The notes under the pieces were generated by a model. It saw only the letters and a list, made by a program, of their open reading frames with translations, did not search any database and was not told the origin of the DNA. The position numbers and the translations under genes were made by a program. This document shows positions 42,882 through 51,825 of a DNA stretch of 64,000 nt, piece by piece. Origin of the DNA: Lachnospiraceae bacterium (lineage in GTDB: Bacteria > Bacillota > Clostridia > Lachnospirales > Lachnospiraceae); NCBI GenBank assembly GCA_021202335.1, contig JAJQDE010000040.1:22441-86440 (forward strand). The letters are read 5' to 3'. Position 1 is the first letter of the stretch. Each line of letters begins with the position of its first letter.

Positions 42882-44384
42882 ATGAGTAAGCTTGATGCAA
42901 ATCAGGAATTTAATTTATACAGGGATATAAGCCGGCGCACGGGAGGCGAGATATATGTGGGCGTGGTGGGACCCGTTCGTACGGGAAAATCCACGTTTAT
43001 CAAGCGTTTTATGGATATCATGGTGCTGCCGCACATTGAGGATGAGCATGAGAGGGCAAGAACCCTGGATGAGCTGCCGCAGAGCAGCGGCGGAAAGACG
43101 ATTACCACGACCGAGCCCAAATTTATTACAAAGGAGGCGGCTGACATTGAGATAAGCGACGGCCTACATGTGAAGGTCCGGCTGATTGACTGTGTGGGTT
43201 ACATGGTGGAGGGAGCCGCAGGGCATATGGAGGAAAATGAGGAACGGCTCGTAAAGACGCCATGGTTCCCGAATGAAATCCCGTTTACACAGGCGGCGGA
43301 AATCGGCACAAGGAAGGTCATTCAGGAGCACTCCACTATCGGAATTGTTGTCACTACCGACGGCAGCTTTGGAGAGATACCGCGCTCGGCGTACAGAGAT
43401 GCCGAGGAGCAGACCATAACGGAGCTTAGCCGTCTAGGGAAACCCTTTATCGTGCTTGTAAATACCACGCGGCCTTACGGAGATGAAGCAAAGGGTGTCG
43501 CCGCAGAGCTTGAGAAAAAATATGATATTAAGGCAATTCCCGTCAATATTGACCAGTTAAGACGCGAAGATATCACCATGCTTCTTGAGCAGGTTATGTA
43601 TGAGTTTCCTATATCGACCGTTGAGTTCTATACGCCAAAGTGGATGGATATTATGTCGCCGGATAATCCCATGAAAAAGGAGATTGTCGAAAAGCTCAAG
43701 GCGCTGATGGCGGATATATGCACTGTGCGCGACCTGATGGAGAAGGATGTGTGCGGACTTCTTGAAAAGGACAGCGATTATATCAAGAGATGCAAATATG
43801 ACAGCATCAGGATTGCGGACGGCTCTGCCGCGTTTCTGCTTGACGGCGACACAAAATACTATTATGAGTTTTTAAGTGAAATAACGGGGGAGAGCATCAA
43901 GGGCGAGCTCCGGCTTATGCAGCTCTTATCAAGCCTTGCCGATATGAAAAAGGAATATAACAAGGTGCTCAACGCCCTGGAGAGCGTGCGGCAGAAGGGC
44001 TATGGCGTGGTAACGCCCGAGCGCGACGAGATTACGCTGGAAAATCCGACGCTGATTAAGCACGGAAACAAATACGGGGTAAAAATCAAGGCGCAAAGCC
44101 CGTCAATCCACATGATCAAGGCAAATATTGAAACGGAGATAGCGCCCATTGTAGGCACGCAGCAGCAGGCGCAGGATTAAATCAGCTACATATCGGATGC
44201 AGGAACCTCAAAGGACGGCATCTGGGAAACAAATATTTTCGGTAAAACAGTTGAGCAGCTTGTCAACGACGGAATAACCGGCAAGGTTTCCATGATAGGG
44301 GAGGAGAGCCAGATAAAGCTTCAGGACACGATGCAAAAGATTGTAAACGACTCAAACGGCGGAATGGTCTGTATTATTATCTGA
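42882..44384 (+). pseudogene. spoIVA: Stage IV sporulation protein A, interrupted by an in-frame TAA
   Basis: SpoIVA is the ATPase that polymerises into the basement layer of the spore coat. The frame starts with AAAAGGAGAAAGG and has Walker A GPVRTGKST at 30-38. It reads normally for 432 codons to VGTQQQAQD, then TAA at 44178-44180. The same frame continues for 67 codons (ISYISDAGTSKDGIWETNIF ... TMQKIVNDSNGGMVCIII) to TGA at 44384. That tail matches the conserved SpoIVA C-terminus (B. subtilis SpoIVA is 492 residues; this would be 500). A TTA leucine changed to TAA would explain it. A terminator follows at 44391. If real, the coat-anchoring C-terminus is lost. Confidence 0.88.
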
Positions 44385-44390
44385 GAGCCA

Positions 44391-44416
44391 CAGGCGGGAA
44401 ATTTCCCGCCTGTTTT
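44391..44416 (+). terminator. Terminator after spoIVA
   Basis: CAGGCGGGA pairs with TCCCGCCTG around AATT, then TTTT. Its position just past the second stop supports 44384 as the original end of the gene. Confidence 0.82.
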
Positions 44417-44423
44417 AGTGTGT

Positions 44424-44485
44424 GAATGTGCCAACGCACATTCTTGTGCCGATGGCACATTCTCGCGCCGAGCGCGGTCGCTTGG
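44424..44485 (+). repeat. Palindromic repeat A/B copy 4
   Basis: GAATGTGC...GCACATTC, then TGTGCCGATGGCACA, then module B CGCGCCGAGCGCGGTCGC. Right part identical over 33 bases with copy 1 at 11926-11990. Confidence 0.8.
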
Positions 44486-44502
44486 GAATATGTCAAAGGA
44501 GC

Positions 44503-44530
44503 TTGACAATATATTTGTTTTTGATAAACT
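44503..44530 (+). promoter_or_regulatory. Candidate promoter of cdd
   Basis: TTGACA at 44503-44508, a 16-base spacer, TAAACT at 44525-44530; about 84 bases before cdd. Confidence 0.5.
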
Positions 44531-44613
44531 GAATATAAATTGCACGTCAGGAGTGCAGAAACGGTGAAGAAAGAAATTGAAGCTTTGCTGAATAAAAGGA
44601 TCGGAGTAATGCT

Positions 44614-45021
44614 ATGGACAATAAAGAGCTGATACGTCTTGCGCTGGAAGCAAGAGAGATGGCATATGTGCCATATTCAAAATATATTGTGGGAGCGGCG
44701 CTTCTCACAAAAGGAGGGCGGGTATATAAGGGCTGCAACATAGAAAATGCAGCCTATACGCCCACAAACTGTGCGGAAAGAACCGCTTTTTTTAAGGCGG
44801 TGAGCGAGGGAGAGCGCGAATTTGAGGCAATCGCCATAGTGGGCGGCTATGCGGGCGCTCCCGTGGATTATGCGTATCCGTGCGGCGTGTGCAGACAGGT
44901 TATGATGGAATTTTGCAAGCCCGATGAATTTCGCATCATCACGGCAGTTACCGAGGACAAGTATCTTGAGCAGACGCTTGCGGAAATGCTTCCGCACGGT
45001 TTCGGACCGTCAAACCTTTAG
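44614..45021 (+). CDS. cdd: Cytidine deaminase
   Basis: Cdd salvages pyrimidines by converting (deoxy)cytidine to (deoxy)uridine. The 135-residue protein has VPYSKYIVGAALLT, the catalytic CAE at 53-55 and PCGVCRQ with zinc cysteines C90 and C93. Length is standard for the tetrameric type. CGGAG precedes the ATG. The next gene starts 10 bases after the stop. Confidence 0.95.
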   Translation: MDNKELIRLALEAREMAYVPYSKYIVGAALLTKGGRVYKGCNIENAAYTPTNCAERTAFFKAVSEGEREFEAIAIVGGYAGAPVDYAYPCGVCRQVMMEFCKPDEFRIITAVTEDKYLEQTLAEMLPHGFGPSNL

Positions 45022-45031
45022 GAGCGGCGGC

Positions 45032-46747
45032 ATGGAAATATTGATTGTCCTGCTGATTCTTTTTGAAATAATTTTATATGTGATGCTGCGCGGCGCATAT
45101 GATGAAAAGCAAAGAAAACGGCAATACCGGAACCGCCTGAAAAATCTTTACGGCAGCTTTGCCCGAAACACATGCGGCAGAGAGGAGCTTGCGCGTATTG
45201 AGAGCAATTTTAAGCATTACGGGAATGAAAATGAAGCGTCCGACATGATTGATGACATCACCTGGAATGACTTAAATATGGACAGCGTCTTTGCACGCAT
45301 GAATTTTACTCAGTCCTCCGCAGGTGAGGAGAGGCTCTATATGATGCTGAGGCAGCCTGCGCTTTCTGACGACGGCGCAAGGTGTGCCATGGAAAAGCAT
45401 ATCGATTATATGATGTCGGATGAAACGGCGCGCCTTGACGCCATGATGCTGCTTCATGAGCTTGGAAAAAGCGGCAGATACGCACTTTCCGATTATCTGG
45501 ATTATATCAGGGAGCTTGGAGTAAGAAATAACCTGAAGCATTATCTGTGCATTTTGCTGCTTGCGGTTTCTATTGCTTTCCTTTTTGCATACACACCCAT
45601 TGGCGTCGTACTTCTGATTGCGTCGGCGTGCATCAATATTGTAAGCTATATGAAGGAAAAGGGTATCGCATCAGCTTATATTGCGGCATTTTCCTATATT
45701 ATCAGGATTGTCGGATGCGCTGACGCAGTAACAGGGCTTGCGCTCGGAACGGAATTTGATAAATATACCGCCTCGCTAAGAGAAAAAAAGGATAAGCTCA
45801 AAAAGCTTGAGAAAAATTCAAAAATGGCGCTTAAGCTTAACTCAGTGACAGGCAGCGCGGGCGGAATACTTCTTGACTATGTAAAAATGCTCACGCACGT
45901 TGATATCATTCAATTCAATAAAATGCTTGGAACCATCCTGCAATACAGACAGGATATTTGTGACATGGCCGACAGTGTCGGCTATTTGGACACCGTTATC
46001 TCAATAGGGTATTTCAGGGCGGCGCTGACGTATTACTGTGTTCCAAAGCTGAAACCGGGAAAAAACGACACGTTTGTCATAAAAGACGGTTTTCACCCCT
46101 GTATTGAAAAGCCTGTCGCGAACAGCCTTGAGCAGAGCCGGGGAATGCTCATTACAGGCTCAAACGCATCGGGAAAGTCCACCTTTCTAAGGATGGCGGC
46201 AGTCAACGCCATACTTGCCCAAAGCATTAATACCTGCTGTGCAAGAGCTTACAGCGGCAACTATTACCGCATCCGGTCGTCCATGTCGCTGCGCGATAAT
46301 CCTGAAAACGGCGAAAGCTATTATATGGTGGAAATAAAGGCGCTGAAGCGCATTGTCGACGCTGCGCTTACGGAGGGTAAGGCTCCTGTGCTGTGCTTTG
46401 TCGACGAGGTTCTTAGAGGCACGAATACCGTGGAGCGGATAGCCGCGTCCGTGCAGATTTTAAAAAAGCTTTCACAAAGCGGAATCCTTTGCTTTGCGGC
46501 GACGCATGACATAGAGCTTACGACACTGCTTGAGAACGAGTATGACAACTTTCATTTCGAGGAGGAGGTAAGGGACGGCGATGTGCTGTTTTCGTACAGG
46601 CTTATGCGGGGCCGGGCGCATACGAGAAACGCCATAAGGCTTCTTGAGATTATCGGCTTTTCCGATGATATTATCAGGAGCGCCGACGAGATGGCAGGCA
46701 GATTTTTAAAAACAGGTGAGTGGACGCGGGAAACTTTTGATTTATAG
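45032..46747 (+). CDS. Membrane-anchored MutS-like ATPase
   Basis: The 571-residue protein has an N-terminal membrane helix (about 3-20, [17 protein letters not shown]), another hydrophobic pair near 170-205, then a MutS lever/core-like region and an ABC-type ATPase with Walker [19 protein letters not shown], Walker [14 protein letters not shown] and ATHDIEL. The mismatch-recognition domain of true MutS is missing. It is a MutS-family protein of unknown role, tethered to the membrane. ATG 45032 has SD AGGAGCGG. The preceding cdd gene and the following rnhA gene are adjacent. Confidence 0.85.
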   Translation: MEILIVLLILFEIILYVMLRGAYDEKQRKRQYRNRLKNLYGSFARNTCGREELARIESNFKHYGNENEASDMIDDITWNDLNMDSVFARMNFTQSSAGEERLYMMLRQPALSDDGARCAMEKHIDYMMSDETARLDAMMLLHELGKSGRYALSDYLDYIRELGVRNNLKHYLCILLLAVSIAFLFAYTPIGVVLLIASACINIVSYMKEKGIASAYIAAFSYIIRIVGCADAVTGLALGTEFDKYTASLREKKDKLKKLEKNSKMALKLNSVTGSAGGILLDYVKMLTHVDIIQFNKMLGTILQYRQDICDMADSVGYLDTVISIGYFRAALTYYCVPKLKPGKNDTFVIKDGFHPCIEKPVANSLEQSRGMLITGSNASGKSTFLRMAAVNAILAQSINTCCARAYSGNYYRIRSSMSLRDNPENGESYYMVEIKALKRIVDAALTEGKAPVLCFVDEVLRGTNTVERIAASVQILKKLSQSGILCFAATHDIELTTLLENEYDNFHFEEEVRDGDVLFSYRLMRGRAHTRNAIRLLEIIGFSDDIIRSADEMAGRFLKTGEWTRETFDL

Positions 46748-46761
46748 GAATGGAGATTACA

Positions 46762-47256
46762 ATGTTTGTAAAAATTTTTACGGATGGAGCGGCGAGGGGA
46801 AACCCCGAGGGACCGGGCGGTTATGGGACGGTCTTGCAGTATGTGGACACTAAGGGGCAGCTCCATGAGAGAGAATTTTCGGCAGGCTACAAAAAAACCA
46901 CAAACAACCGCATGGAGCTTATGGCGGTGATTGTCGGGCTTGAGGCGCTCACAAAGCCATGTGACGTGGAAATCATATCCGACTCAAAATATGTGACGGA
47001 CGCTTTTAATCAGCATTGGGTAGAAGCCTGGCTGAAAAGGAACTGGAAAAACAGCGCAAGGCAGGAGGTTAAAAACATCGACCTTTGGCAGCGGCTCTTG
47101 CGCGCCAAGCAGCCCCACAATGTCAAATTTACATGGGTAAAGGGGCATGCGGGGCATCCCGAAAACGAGCGGTGCGACACTCTTGCCACCACGGCGGCGG
47201 ATTGCCCGGATAAAAATAACCTGCTTGACGATACCGTGGGAGAAGTGATATTATAA
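46762..47256 (+). CDS. rnhA: Ribonuclease HI
   Basis: RNase HI cuts the RNA strand of RNA-DNA hybrids. The 164-residue protein has the four acidic residues D8 ([12 protein letters not shown]), E52 (NNRMEL), D74 (ISDSKYV) and D139 (NERCDTLA), plus H129 in VKGHAG. The substrate-binding [12 protein letters not shown] basic protrusion is present. GGAG lies 7 bases before the ATG; an ATG four codons upstream overlaps the SD. Confidence 0.95.
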   Translation: MFVKIFTDGAARGNPEGPGGYGTVLQYVDTKGQLHEREFSAGYKKTTNNRMELMAVIVGLEALTKPCDVEIISDSKYVTDAFNQHWVEAWLKRNWKNSARQEVKNIDLWQRLLRAKQPHNVKFTWVKGHAGHPENERCDTLATTAADCPDKNNLLDDTVGEVIL

Positions 47257-47286
47257 AAGTATGAAATAGAAACTGCTATTTGTGCA

Positions 47287-47345
47287 GGAGCGTCACAAAT
47301 AGCTTTGATGACATCACGTTGCTAACGCTCCGGAATGGAGATTAT
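47287..47345 (+). repeat. Repeat E copy 2 (ends in a ribosome site)
   Basis: GGAGCGTCACAAAT ... CGCTCCGGAATGGAGATTAT: the same outer edges as 37611-37697, here with a different 25-base middle (ATCAC...). It gives the SD GGAG of the next small gene. Confidence 0.8.
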
Positions 47346-47347
47346 TT

Positions 47348-47500
47348 ATGGCGAATTTAATAGAATTTTTGAGAATGACGTTGTCTTATCTTTTAGTCTT
47401 TGCCGTTATTGTCGTTGTGGCAGGCGCCGGCGGATTTGTCGGTGTAAAGTGCTGGAAGCCGAAGGTCAAGGTGGAAAAGGCTGAAAAGACTGAAGAGTAA
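47348..47500 (+). CDS. Small membrane protein, 50 residues
   Basis: ATG 47348 to TAA 47498-47500 encodes MANLIEFLRMTLSYLLVFAV followed by IVVVAGAGGFVGVKC and a charged tail WKPKVKVEKAEKTEE. One membrane helix (about 8-35) with a glycine-rich end and a lysine/glutamate tail. SD GGAG at 47337-47340. A strong terminator lies 10 bases after the stop, which supports it as a transcribed gene. Function unknown. Confidence 0.65.
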   Translation: MANLIEFLRMTLSYLLVFAVIVVVAGAGGFVGVKCWKPKVKVEKAEKTEE

Positions 47501-47509
47501 AACGGGCGT

Positions 47510-47543
47510 AAAAAGCGTACCGATATGTGTCGGTACGCTTTTT
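47510..47543 (+). terminator. Terminator after the small membrane protein gene
   Basis: AAAAAGCGTACCGA pairs with TCGGTACGCTTTTT, a perfect 14-bp stem with a short loop. Confidence 0.9.
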
Positions 47544-47547
47544 GTGT

Positions 47548-47591
47548 GCAAGCGACCGCGCCCGGCGCGGGAATGTGCCGCCGGCACATTC
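47548..47591 (-). repeat. Palindromic repeat A/B copy 5 (reverse orientation)
   Basis: Module B (GCAAGCGACCGCGCCCGGCG) comes first, then the palindrome GAATGTGCCG/CGGCACATTC. Reverse complement gives the A-then-B order of the other copies, including the AATAAAG lead. Confidence 0.8.
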
Positions 47592-47656
47592 TTTATTAAA
47601 TTTACATAAATAAATTTCCGTAATATCGTGATTATGACGATATTGCCCAAAGCCGA

Positions 47657-47685
47657 TTGACATAATGAGGTTCTTATCTTATACT
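47657..47685 (+). promoter_or_regulatory. Promoter of nrdD
   Basis: TTGACA at 47657-47662, a 17-base spacer, TATACT at 47680-47685; about 99 bases before the start codon. Confidence 0.85.
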
Positions 47686-47694
47686 TGTAAACGG

Positions 47695-47752
47695 CACCAT
47701 ATATTGTATGTAAAATGAGCAATGTGCGCCATATGAGCACAATTTGTTGTGG
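47695..47752 (+). promoter_or_regulatory. Candidate tandem NrdR boxes upstream of nrdD
   Basis: CACCATATATTGTATG (47695-47710) and GCACAATTTGTTGTGG (47737-47752) each resemble the NrdR palindrome consensus (acaCwAtATaTwGtgt). Their 42-base spacing is four DNA turns. They lie just after the -10, fitting repression of ribonucleotide reductase by NrdR when dATP is plentiful. Confidence 0.5.
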
Positions 47753-47783
47753 CTTGCGCAAATGATATAAGGGAGGAATCAGG

Positions 47784-49949
47784 ATGGTTGAGGAAATTGA
47801 TTACGGTATGCTTTTCAAGCCGAAAAAAAATGTCTTTGTCATCAAAAAGGACGGGAGCAGAGAGAAATTTAACGTACAGAAGGTGATTACGGCAGTCGGA
47901 AAATCAGCCTACCGCGCGCTTACTAAATTCAGCGATGAGGACAAGCGCAGCATATGCAGCCATGTCATAAGCAAGGTGGATGAGATGGACACGGACGCCA
48001 TTCCGATTCCCGTGATGCACAATATCGTGGAAAGCGCGCTTGAGGAGGTAAAGCCGATTGTCGCGAAAAGCTACCGCGATTACAGGAATTATAAGCAGGA
48101 TTTCGTGCGCATGATGGATGATGTGTATAAAAAAAGCCAGTCCATCATGTATGTTGGCGATAAGGAAAACGCGAACACGGATTCCGCGCTGGTTTCCACA
48201 AAGAGGATCCTGATTTTCAATCAGTTCAACAAAGAGCTGTATCAGAAATTTTTTATGACCACGGAGGAAATACAGGCATGCCGTGACGGCTATATTTATG
48301 TCCATGACATGTCAGCCAGGCGCGACACCATGAACTGCTGTCTTTTTGACGTGCAGAGCGTTTTGTCGGGCGGTTTTGAGATGGGCAATATCTGGTATAA
48401 CGAGCCAAAATCGCTTGACGTCGCCTTTGACGTTATCGGAGATATTGTGCTGAGCGCGGCAAGCCAGCAGTACGGCGGCTTTACGGTACCCGAGGTTGAC
48501 AAAATCCTTGCGCCCTATGCCGAAAAGACCTACAAAGCGGCGATTGAAAAGTATAAAGGTCTTGGAATTGATGAGGAGAAGGCTAAGGAAGTTGCTTGGG
48601 CGGACGTGGAGCGCGAATTTGAGCAGGGCTTTCAGGGCTGGGAATATAAGTTCAACACGGTGGCAAGCAGCAGAGGGGACTATCCGTTCATCACCGTGAC
48701 GGCGGGCATCGGTACAGAGCGCTTTGCAAAGATGGCGACAATCCAAATGCTGAATGTAAGACGCAAGGGACAGGGCAAAAAGGACTGCAAAAAGCCTGTG
48801 CTGTTCCCGAAGATTGTCTTTTTATATGATGAAAATTTACACGGCCCCGGCAAGGAGCTTGAGGATGTCTTTGAGGCGGGGGTGCGCTGCTCGGCAAAAA
48901 ACATGTACCCCGACTGGCTGAGCCTTACGGGAAAAGGATATATTGCAAGCATGTACAAGCAGTACGGCAAGGTTATTTCCCCGATGGGCTGCCGCGCGTT
49001 CCTCTCACCGTGGTATGAGAGAGGCGGAATGCATCCGGCGGATGAGAATGACACGCCTGTGTTTGTAGGGCGTTTCAATGTCGGAGCCGTATCGCTGCAT
49101 CTGCCGATGATACTCGCAAAGGCAAGGCAGGAGAGCAGGGATTTTTATGAGGTGCTTGACTATTATCTGAACCTGATCCGCCGGCTTCACATCAGGACAT
49201 ACGCGTATCTGGGAAATATGCGGGCGTCAACCAATCCGCTTGCCTACTGCGAAGGCGGCTTTTTGGGCGGTCATTTGAAGCTTTCGGATAAGATTAAGCC
49301 GCTTTTAAAATCGGCGACGGCGTCGTTTGGCATTACGGCCTTCAATGAGCTTCAAATGCTGTATAACGGGAAATCCCTTGTGGAGGACGGCGCATTTGCG
49401 CTTGAGGTTTTGGAGTATATCAACAGAGAGGTCGACCGTTTTAAGGAGGAGGACGGAAATCTCTATTCAATATACGGCACTCCGGCGGAAAATCTCTGCG
49501 GGCTTCAGGTCAAGCAGTTCCGCTCAAAATATGGCATTGTGGAGGGCGTTTCCGACAGGGAATATGTCAGCAACAGCTTTCACTGTCATGTGACGGAGGA
49601 TATCACGCCGATAGAAAAGCAGGATTTGGAATACCGCTTTTGGGAGCTTTCAAATGGCGGAAAGATACAGTATGTAAAATATCCGATTGATTATAATATT
49701 ACGGCAATCAAGACACTTGTAAGGCGCGCTATGGATATGGGCTTTTACGAGGGAGTAAATCTGTCGCTTGCCTACTGCGACGACTGCGGGCATCAGGAGC
49801 TTGAGATGGATGTATGCCCTAAATGCGGGAGTAAAAATCTGACCAAAATTGAACGTATGAACGGCTACCTGTCATATTCGCGCGTGCATGGCGACACGCG
49901 CTTAAACGACGCAAAGATGGCGGAGATTGCTGAGAGAAAGAGCATGTGA
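47784..49949 (+). CDS. nrdD: Anaerobic ribonucleoside-triphosphate reductase
   Basis: NrdD makes dNTPs without oxygen using a glycyl radical. The 721-residue product has an N-terminal ATP cone (about 16-105, KKDGSREKFNVQKVITAVGK), the catalytic barrel with MNCCLFDVQSVLSGGF and NMRASTNPLAYCEGGF, a C-terminal zinc site (CDDCGH...CPKCG, near 665-685) and the radical loop RMNGYL with G694. SD AAGGGAGGAAT upstream. nrdG follows after 78 bases. It is complete and all key residues are present. Confidence 0.97.
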   Translation: MVEEIDYGMLFKPKKNVFVIKKDGSREKFNVQKVITAVGKSAYRALTKFSDEDKRSICSHVISKVDEMDTDAIPIPVMHNIVESALEEVKPIVAKSYRDYRNYKQDFVRMMDDVYKKSQSIMYVGDKENANTDSALVSTKRILIFNQFNKELYQKFFMTTEEIQACRDGYIYVHDMSARRDTMNCCLFDVQSVLSGGFEMGNIWYNEPKSLDVAFDVIGDIVLSAASQQYGGFTVPEVDKILAPYAEKTYKAAIEKYKGLGIDEEKAKEVAWADVEREFEQGFQGWEYKFNTVASSRGDYPFITVTAGIGTERFAKMATIQMLNVRRKGQGKKDCKKPVLFPKIVFLYDENLHGPGKELEDVFEAGVRCSAKNMYPDWLSLTGKGYIASMYKQYGKVISPMGCRAFLSPWYERGGMHPADENDTPVFVGRFNVGAVSLHLPMILAKARQESRDFYEVLDYYLNLIRRLHIRTYAYLGNMRASTNPLAYCEGGFLGGHLKLSDKIKPLLKSATASFGITAFNELQMLYNGKSLVEDGAFALEVLEYINREVDRFKEEDGNLYSIYGTPAENLCGLQVKQFRSKYGIVEGVSDREYVSNSFHCHVTEDITPIEKQDLEYRFWELSNGGKIQYVKYPIDYNITAIKTLVRRAMDMGFYEGVNLSLAYCDDCGHQELEMDVCPKCGSKNLTKIERMNGYLSYSRVHGDTRLNDAKMAEIAERKSM

Positions 49950-50027
49950 TGATAGAGCATATGCGGATAAATCCTAACATCACATACAGAAAAAACGGTA
50001 TCATCACATGCGGAAAGGAAATAGGAA

Positions 50028-50636
50028 ATGAGATATCATAATATTACGAAAGATGATATGTTAAATGGGGACGGTCTGCGCGTCGTTTTGTGGGTGGCAG
50101 GCTGTGAGCATTGCTGTAAAGGCTGTCAAAATCCCGTGACATGGGACCCGAACGGGGGGCTTGAGTTTGACGGGAGCGCTAAAATGGAAATCTTTGAGCA
50201 ACTTGACAAGCCCTATATATCAGGGATTACGTTTTCTGGCGGCGACCCGCTCCATTGCGCAAACCGCGACGGCGTAAGACAGCTTGCCAAGGAGATTAAG
50301 GAAAAATATCCGGATAAAACCATATGGCTTTACACCGGCGACGTGTGGGAAAAAGCTATGAATTATCCTCTGATAAAATATATCGACGTGCTTGTTGACG
50401 GCGAATTTGAGGAGGATAAAAAGGATACCACACTTATGTGGAAGGGCAGCGGCAACCAGCGCGTCATAGACGTGCAGGCAACGCTTGCGAGTGAAGATAA
50501 ATCCATACCTGTGCTGCATTGCGGTGAGCATGACGATATTCCGATGGGACGTGCCACGGCAGGCGGCGCGGTCGATGAAAATATTATTCCGTTCCATACA
50601 GGGGACGGCTGCCGTACGGCAAAAAAATATGTGTAA
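50028..50636 (+). CDS. nrdG: Anaerobic ribonucleotide reductase-activating protein
   Basis: NrdG is the radical SAM enzyme that makes the glycyl radical on NrdD. The 202-residue product has the CxxxCxxC cluster C26, C30, C33 (AGCEHCCKGCQNP), TFSGGDPL and LVDGEFEEDKKDTTLMWKGS. It is about 40 residues longer than many NrdG proteins because of a C-terminal tail (from about 155), which ends DGCRTAKKYV. SD GGAAAGGAAATAGG upstream. Confidence 0.94.
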   Translation: MRYHNITKDDMLNGDGLRVVLWVAGCEHCCKGCQNPVTWDPNGGLEFDGSAKMEIFEQLDKPYISGITFSGGDPLHCANRDGVRQLAKEIKEKYPDKTIWLYTGDVWEKAMNYPLIKYIDVLVDGEFEEDKKDTTLMWKGSGNQRVIDVQATLASEDKSIPVLHCGEHDDIPMGRATAGGAVDENIIPFHTGDGCRTAKKYV

Positions 50637-50691
50637 AACACCGGAACGGGAAAATTGTGACTGCGTAAGCATTGCGGAAATGAGGAAATAG

Positions 50692-51144
50692 ATGAAGATT
50701 AAAATTAAGTATTTTACGGACAAGGTACAGAAGCTTGAGAAAATAACAAAGGGAAATTGGATTGACCTTCGCGCGGCGGAGGATGTTGTGATAAAAAAGG
50801 GAGAATTTAAGCAGATTCCTTTGGGAATAGCCGTTGAACTGCCGCGCGGCTATGAGGCGCATGTGGTTCCGCGCAGCTCAACCTTCAAAAATTTCGGGCT
50901 GATACAGGTAAATCATCAGGGGGTGATAGACGGTCCCGACAGGCTGACAGGAGAGGGCGGCTACTGCGGCAACGACGACCAGTGGTTTGTGCCGATGTAT
51001 GCGATGCTCGATACCGAGGTGCATCTCAATGACCGCATCTGCCAGTTCCGCATCATGGAGCAGCAGCCTGAGCTTGAGTTCGAGGAGGTCAGTAAGCTTA
51101 CCGGACCAAATCGCGGCGGCTTCGGCACCACAGGCAGGAATTGA
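50692..51144 (+). CDS. dut: dUTP diphosphatase
   Basis: Dut hydrolyses dUTP to dUMP, keeping uracil out of DNA and feeding dTMP synthesis. The 150-residue trimer-type enzyme has LRAAED (motif 1), [11 protein letters not shown] (motif 2), [11 protein letters not shown] (motif 3), a Q-R motif in DRICQFRIM and the C-terminal GGFGTTGRN (motif 5). An insertion of about 20 residues ([17 protein letters not shown]) follows motif 3. It sits after nrdDG, a natural dNTP cluster. AATGAGGAAATAG gives the SD. Confidence 0.92.
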   Translation: MKIKIKYFTDKVQKLEKITKGNWIDLRAAEDVVIKKGEFKQIPLGIAVELPRGYEAHVVPRSSTFKNFGLIQVNHQGVIDGPDRLTGEGGYCGNDDQWFVPMYAMLDTEVHLNDRICQFRIMEQQPELEFEEVSKLTGPNRGGFGTTGRN

Positions 51145-51153
51145 TATAATGCC

Positions 51154-51201
51154 AAAACCTCCCGGCAGTGGCGGTATGATGCGCCATACGGGAGGCTTTT
51201 A
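51154..51201. terminator. Terminator between dut and cotJC
   Basis: AAAACCTCCCG pairs with CGGGAGGCTTTT, with a nested GGCGGTATGATGCGCC hairpin in the loop. Convergent genes on both sides; useful in both directions. Confidence 0.8.
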
Positions 51202-51222
51202 TATTATTTATAATAACACTGT

Positions 51223-51825
51223 TTATGAGCGAATATCAAACTCAGGATTAAATGCGTAGAAATTGCGGGAGTCAAGGTTCTCCTGTGCAATGCGCAGAGC
51301 CTCGCCGAAGCGCTGGAAATGCACAACCTCCCTTTCACGCAGGAACCGTATAGGCTCACAAACCTCCGGGTCTTTCACAAGACGGAGAATGTTGTCGTAG
51401 GTGGTTCTTGCCTTTTGTTCTGCCGCCATATCCTCCATCAGGTCTGTGATCACATCGCCCTTTGATTGAAATTCGCACGCGTTAAACGGGATTCCCGCTG
51501 CCGCCTGCGGCCAAAGGGCGAGCGTGTGGTCGACATAGTATTTGTCAAAGCCCGATTTTTCTATCTCTTCAGGCGTAAGATTTTTGGTTAGCTGGTAAAC
51601 GATTGAGCAAATCATCTCAAAATGCGCAAGCTCCTCCGTACCGATATCCGTCAATATGCCCGTCACGGAATTATAAGGCATTGTATATCTCTGCGCCAGA
51701 TAGCGCATGGAAGCGGAAAGCTCTCCGTCCGGACCGCCGTATTGAGTAATGATTACCTGCGCTATCTCTGGATTGGTCTGGGTAATCTTTACCGGAAATT
51801 GCAATCTTTTTTCATAATTCCACAT
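51223..51825 (-). CDS. cotJC: Spore coat protein CotJC (manganese catalase family)
   Basis: The 200-residue protein has the manganese-catalase-type di-metal ferritin-like fold: IITQYGGPDGELSASMRYL, DIGTEELAHFEMIC, and a third metal helix with DMAAEQKARTTYDN and REREVVHFQRFGEAL. CotJC is a coat component and may detoxify peroxide. It is the last gene of cotJABC; the start overlaps the cotJB stop (TAATG). Confidence 0.95.
   Translation of the reverse strand: MWNYEKRLQFPVKITQTNPEIAQVIITQYGGPDGELSASMRYLAQRYTMPYNSVTGILTDIGTEELAHFEMICSIVYQLTKNLTPEEIEKSGFDKYYVDHTLALWPQAAAGIPFNACEFQSKGDVITDLMEDMAAEQKARTTYDNILRLVKDPEVCEPIRFLREREVVHFQRFGEALRIAQENLDSRNFYAFNPEFDIRS

Noticed and set aside
44181..44384. 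An independent small gene after spoIVA
   Set aside because: No start codon with SD, same frame as spoIVA, and sequence equal to the SpoIVA C-terminus.
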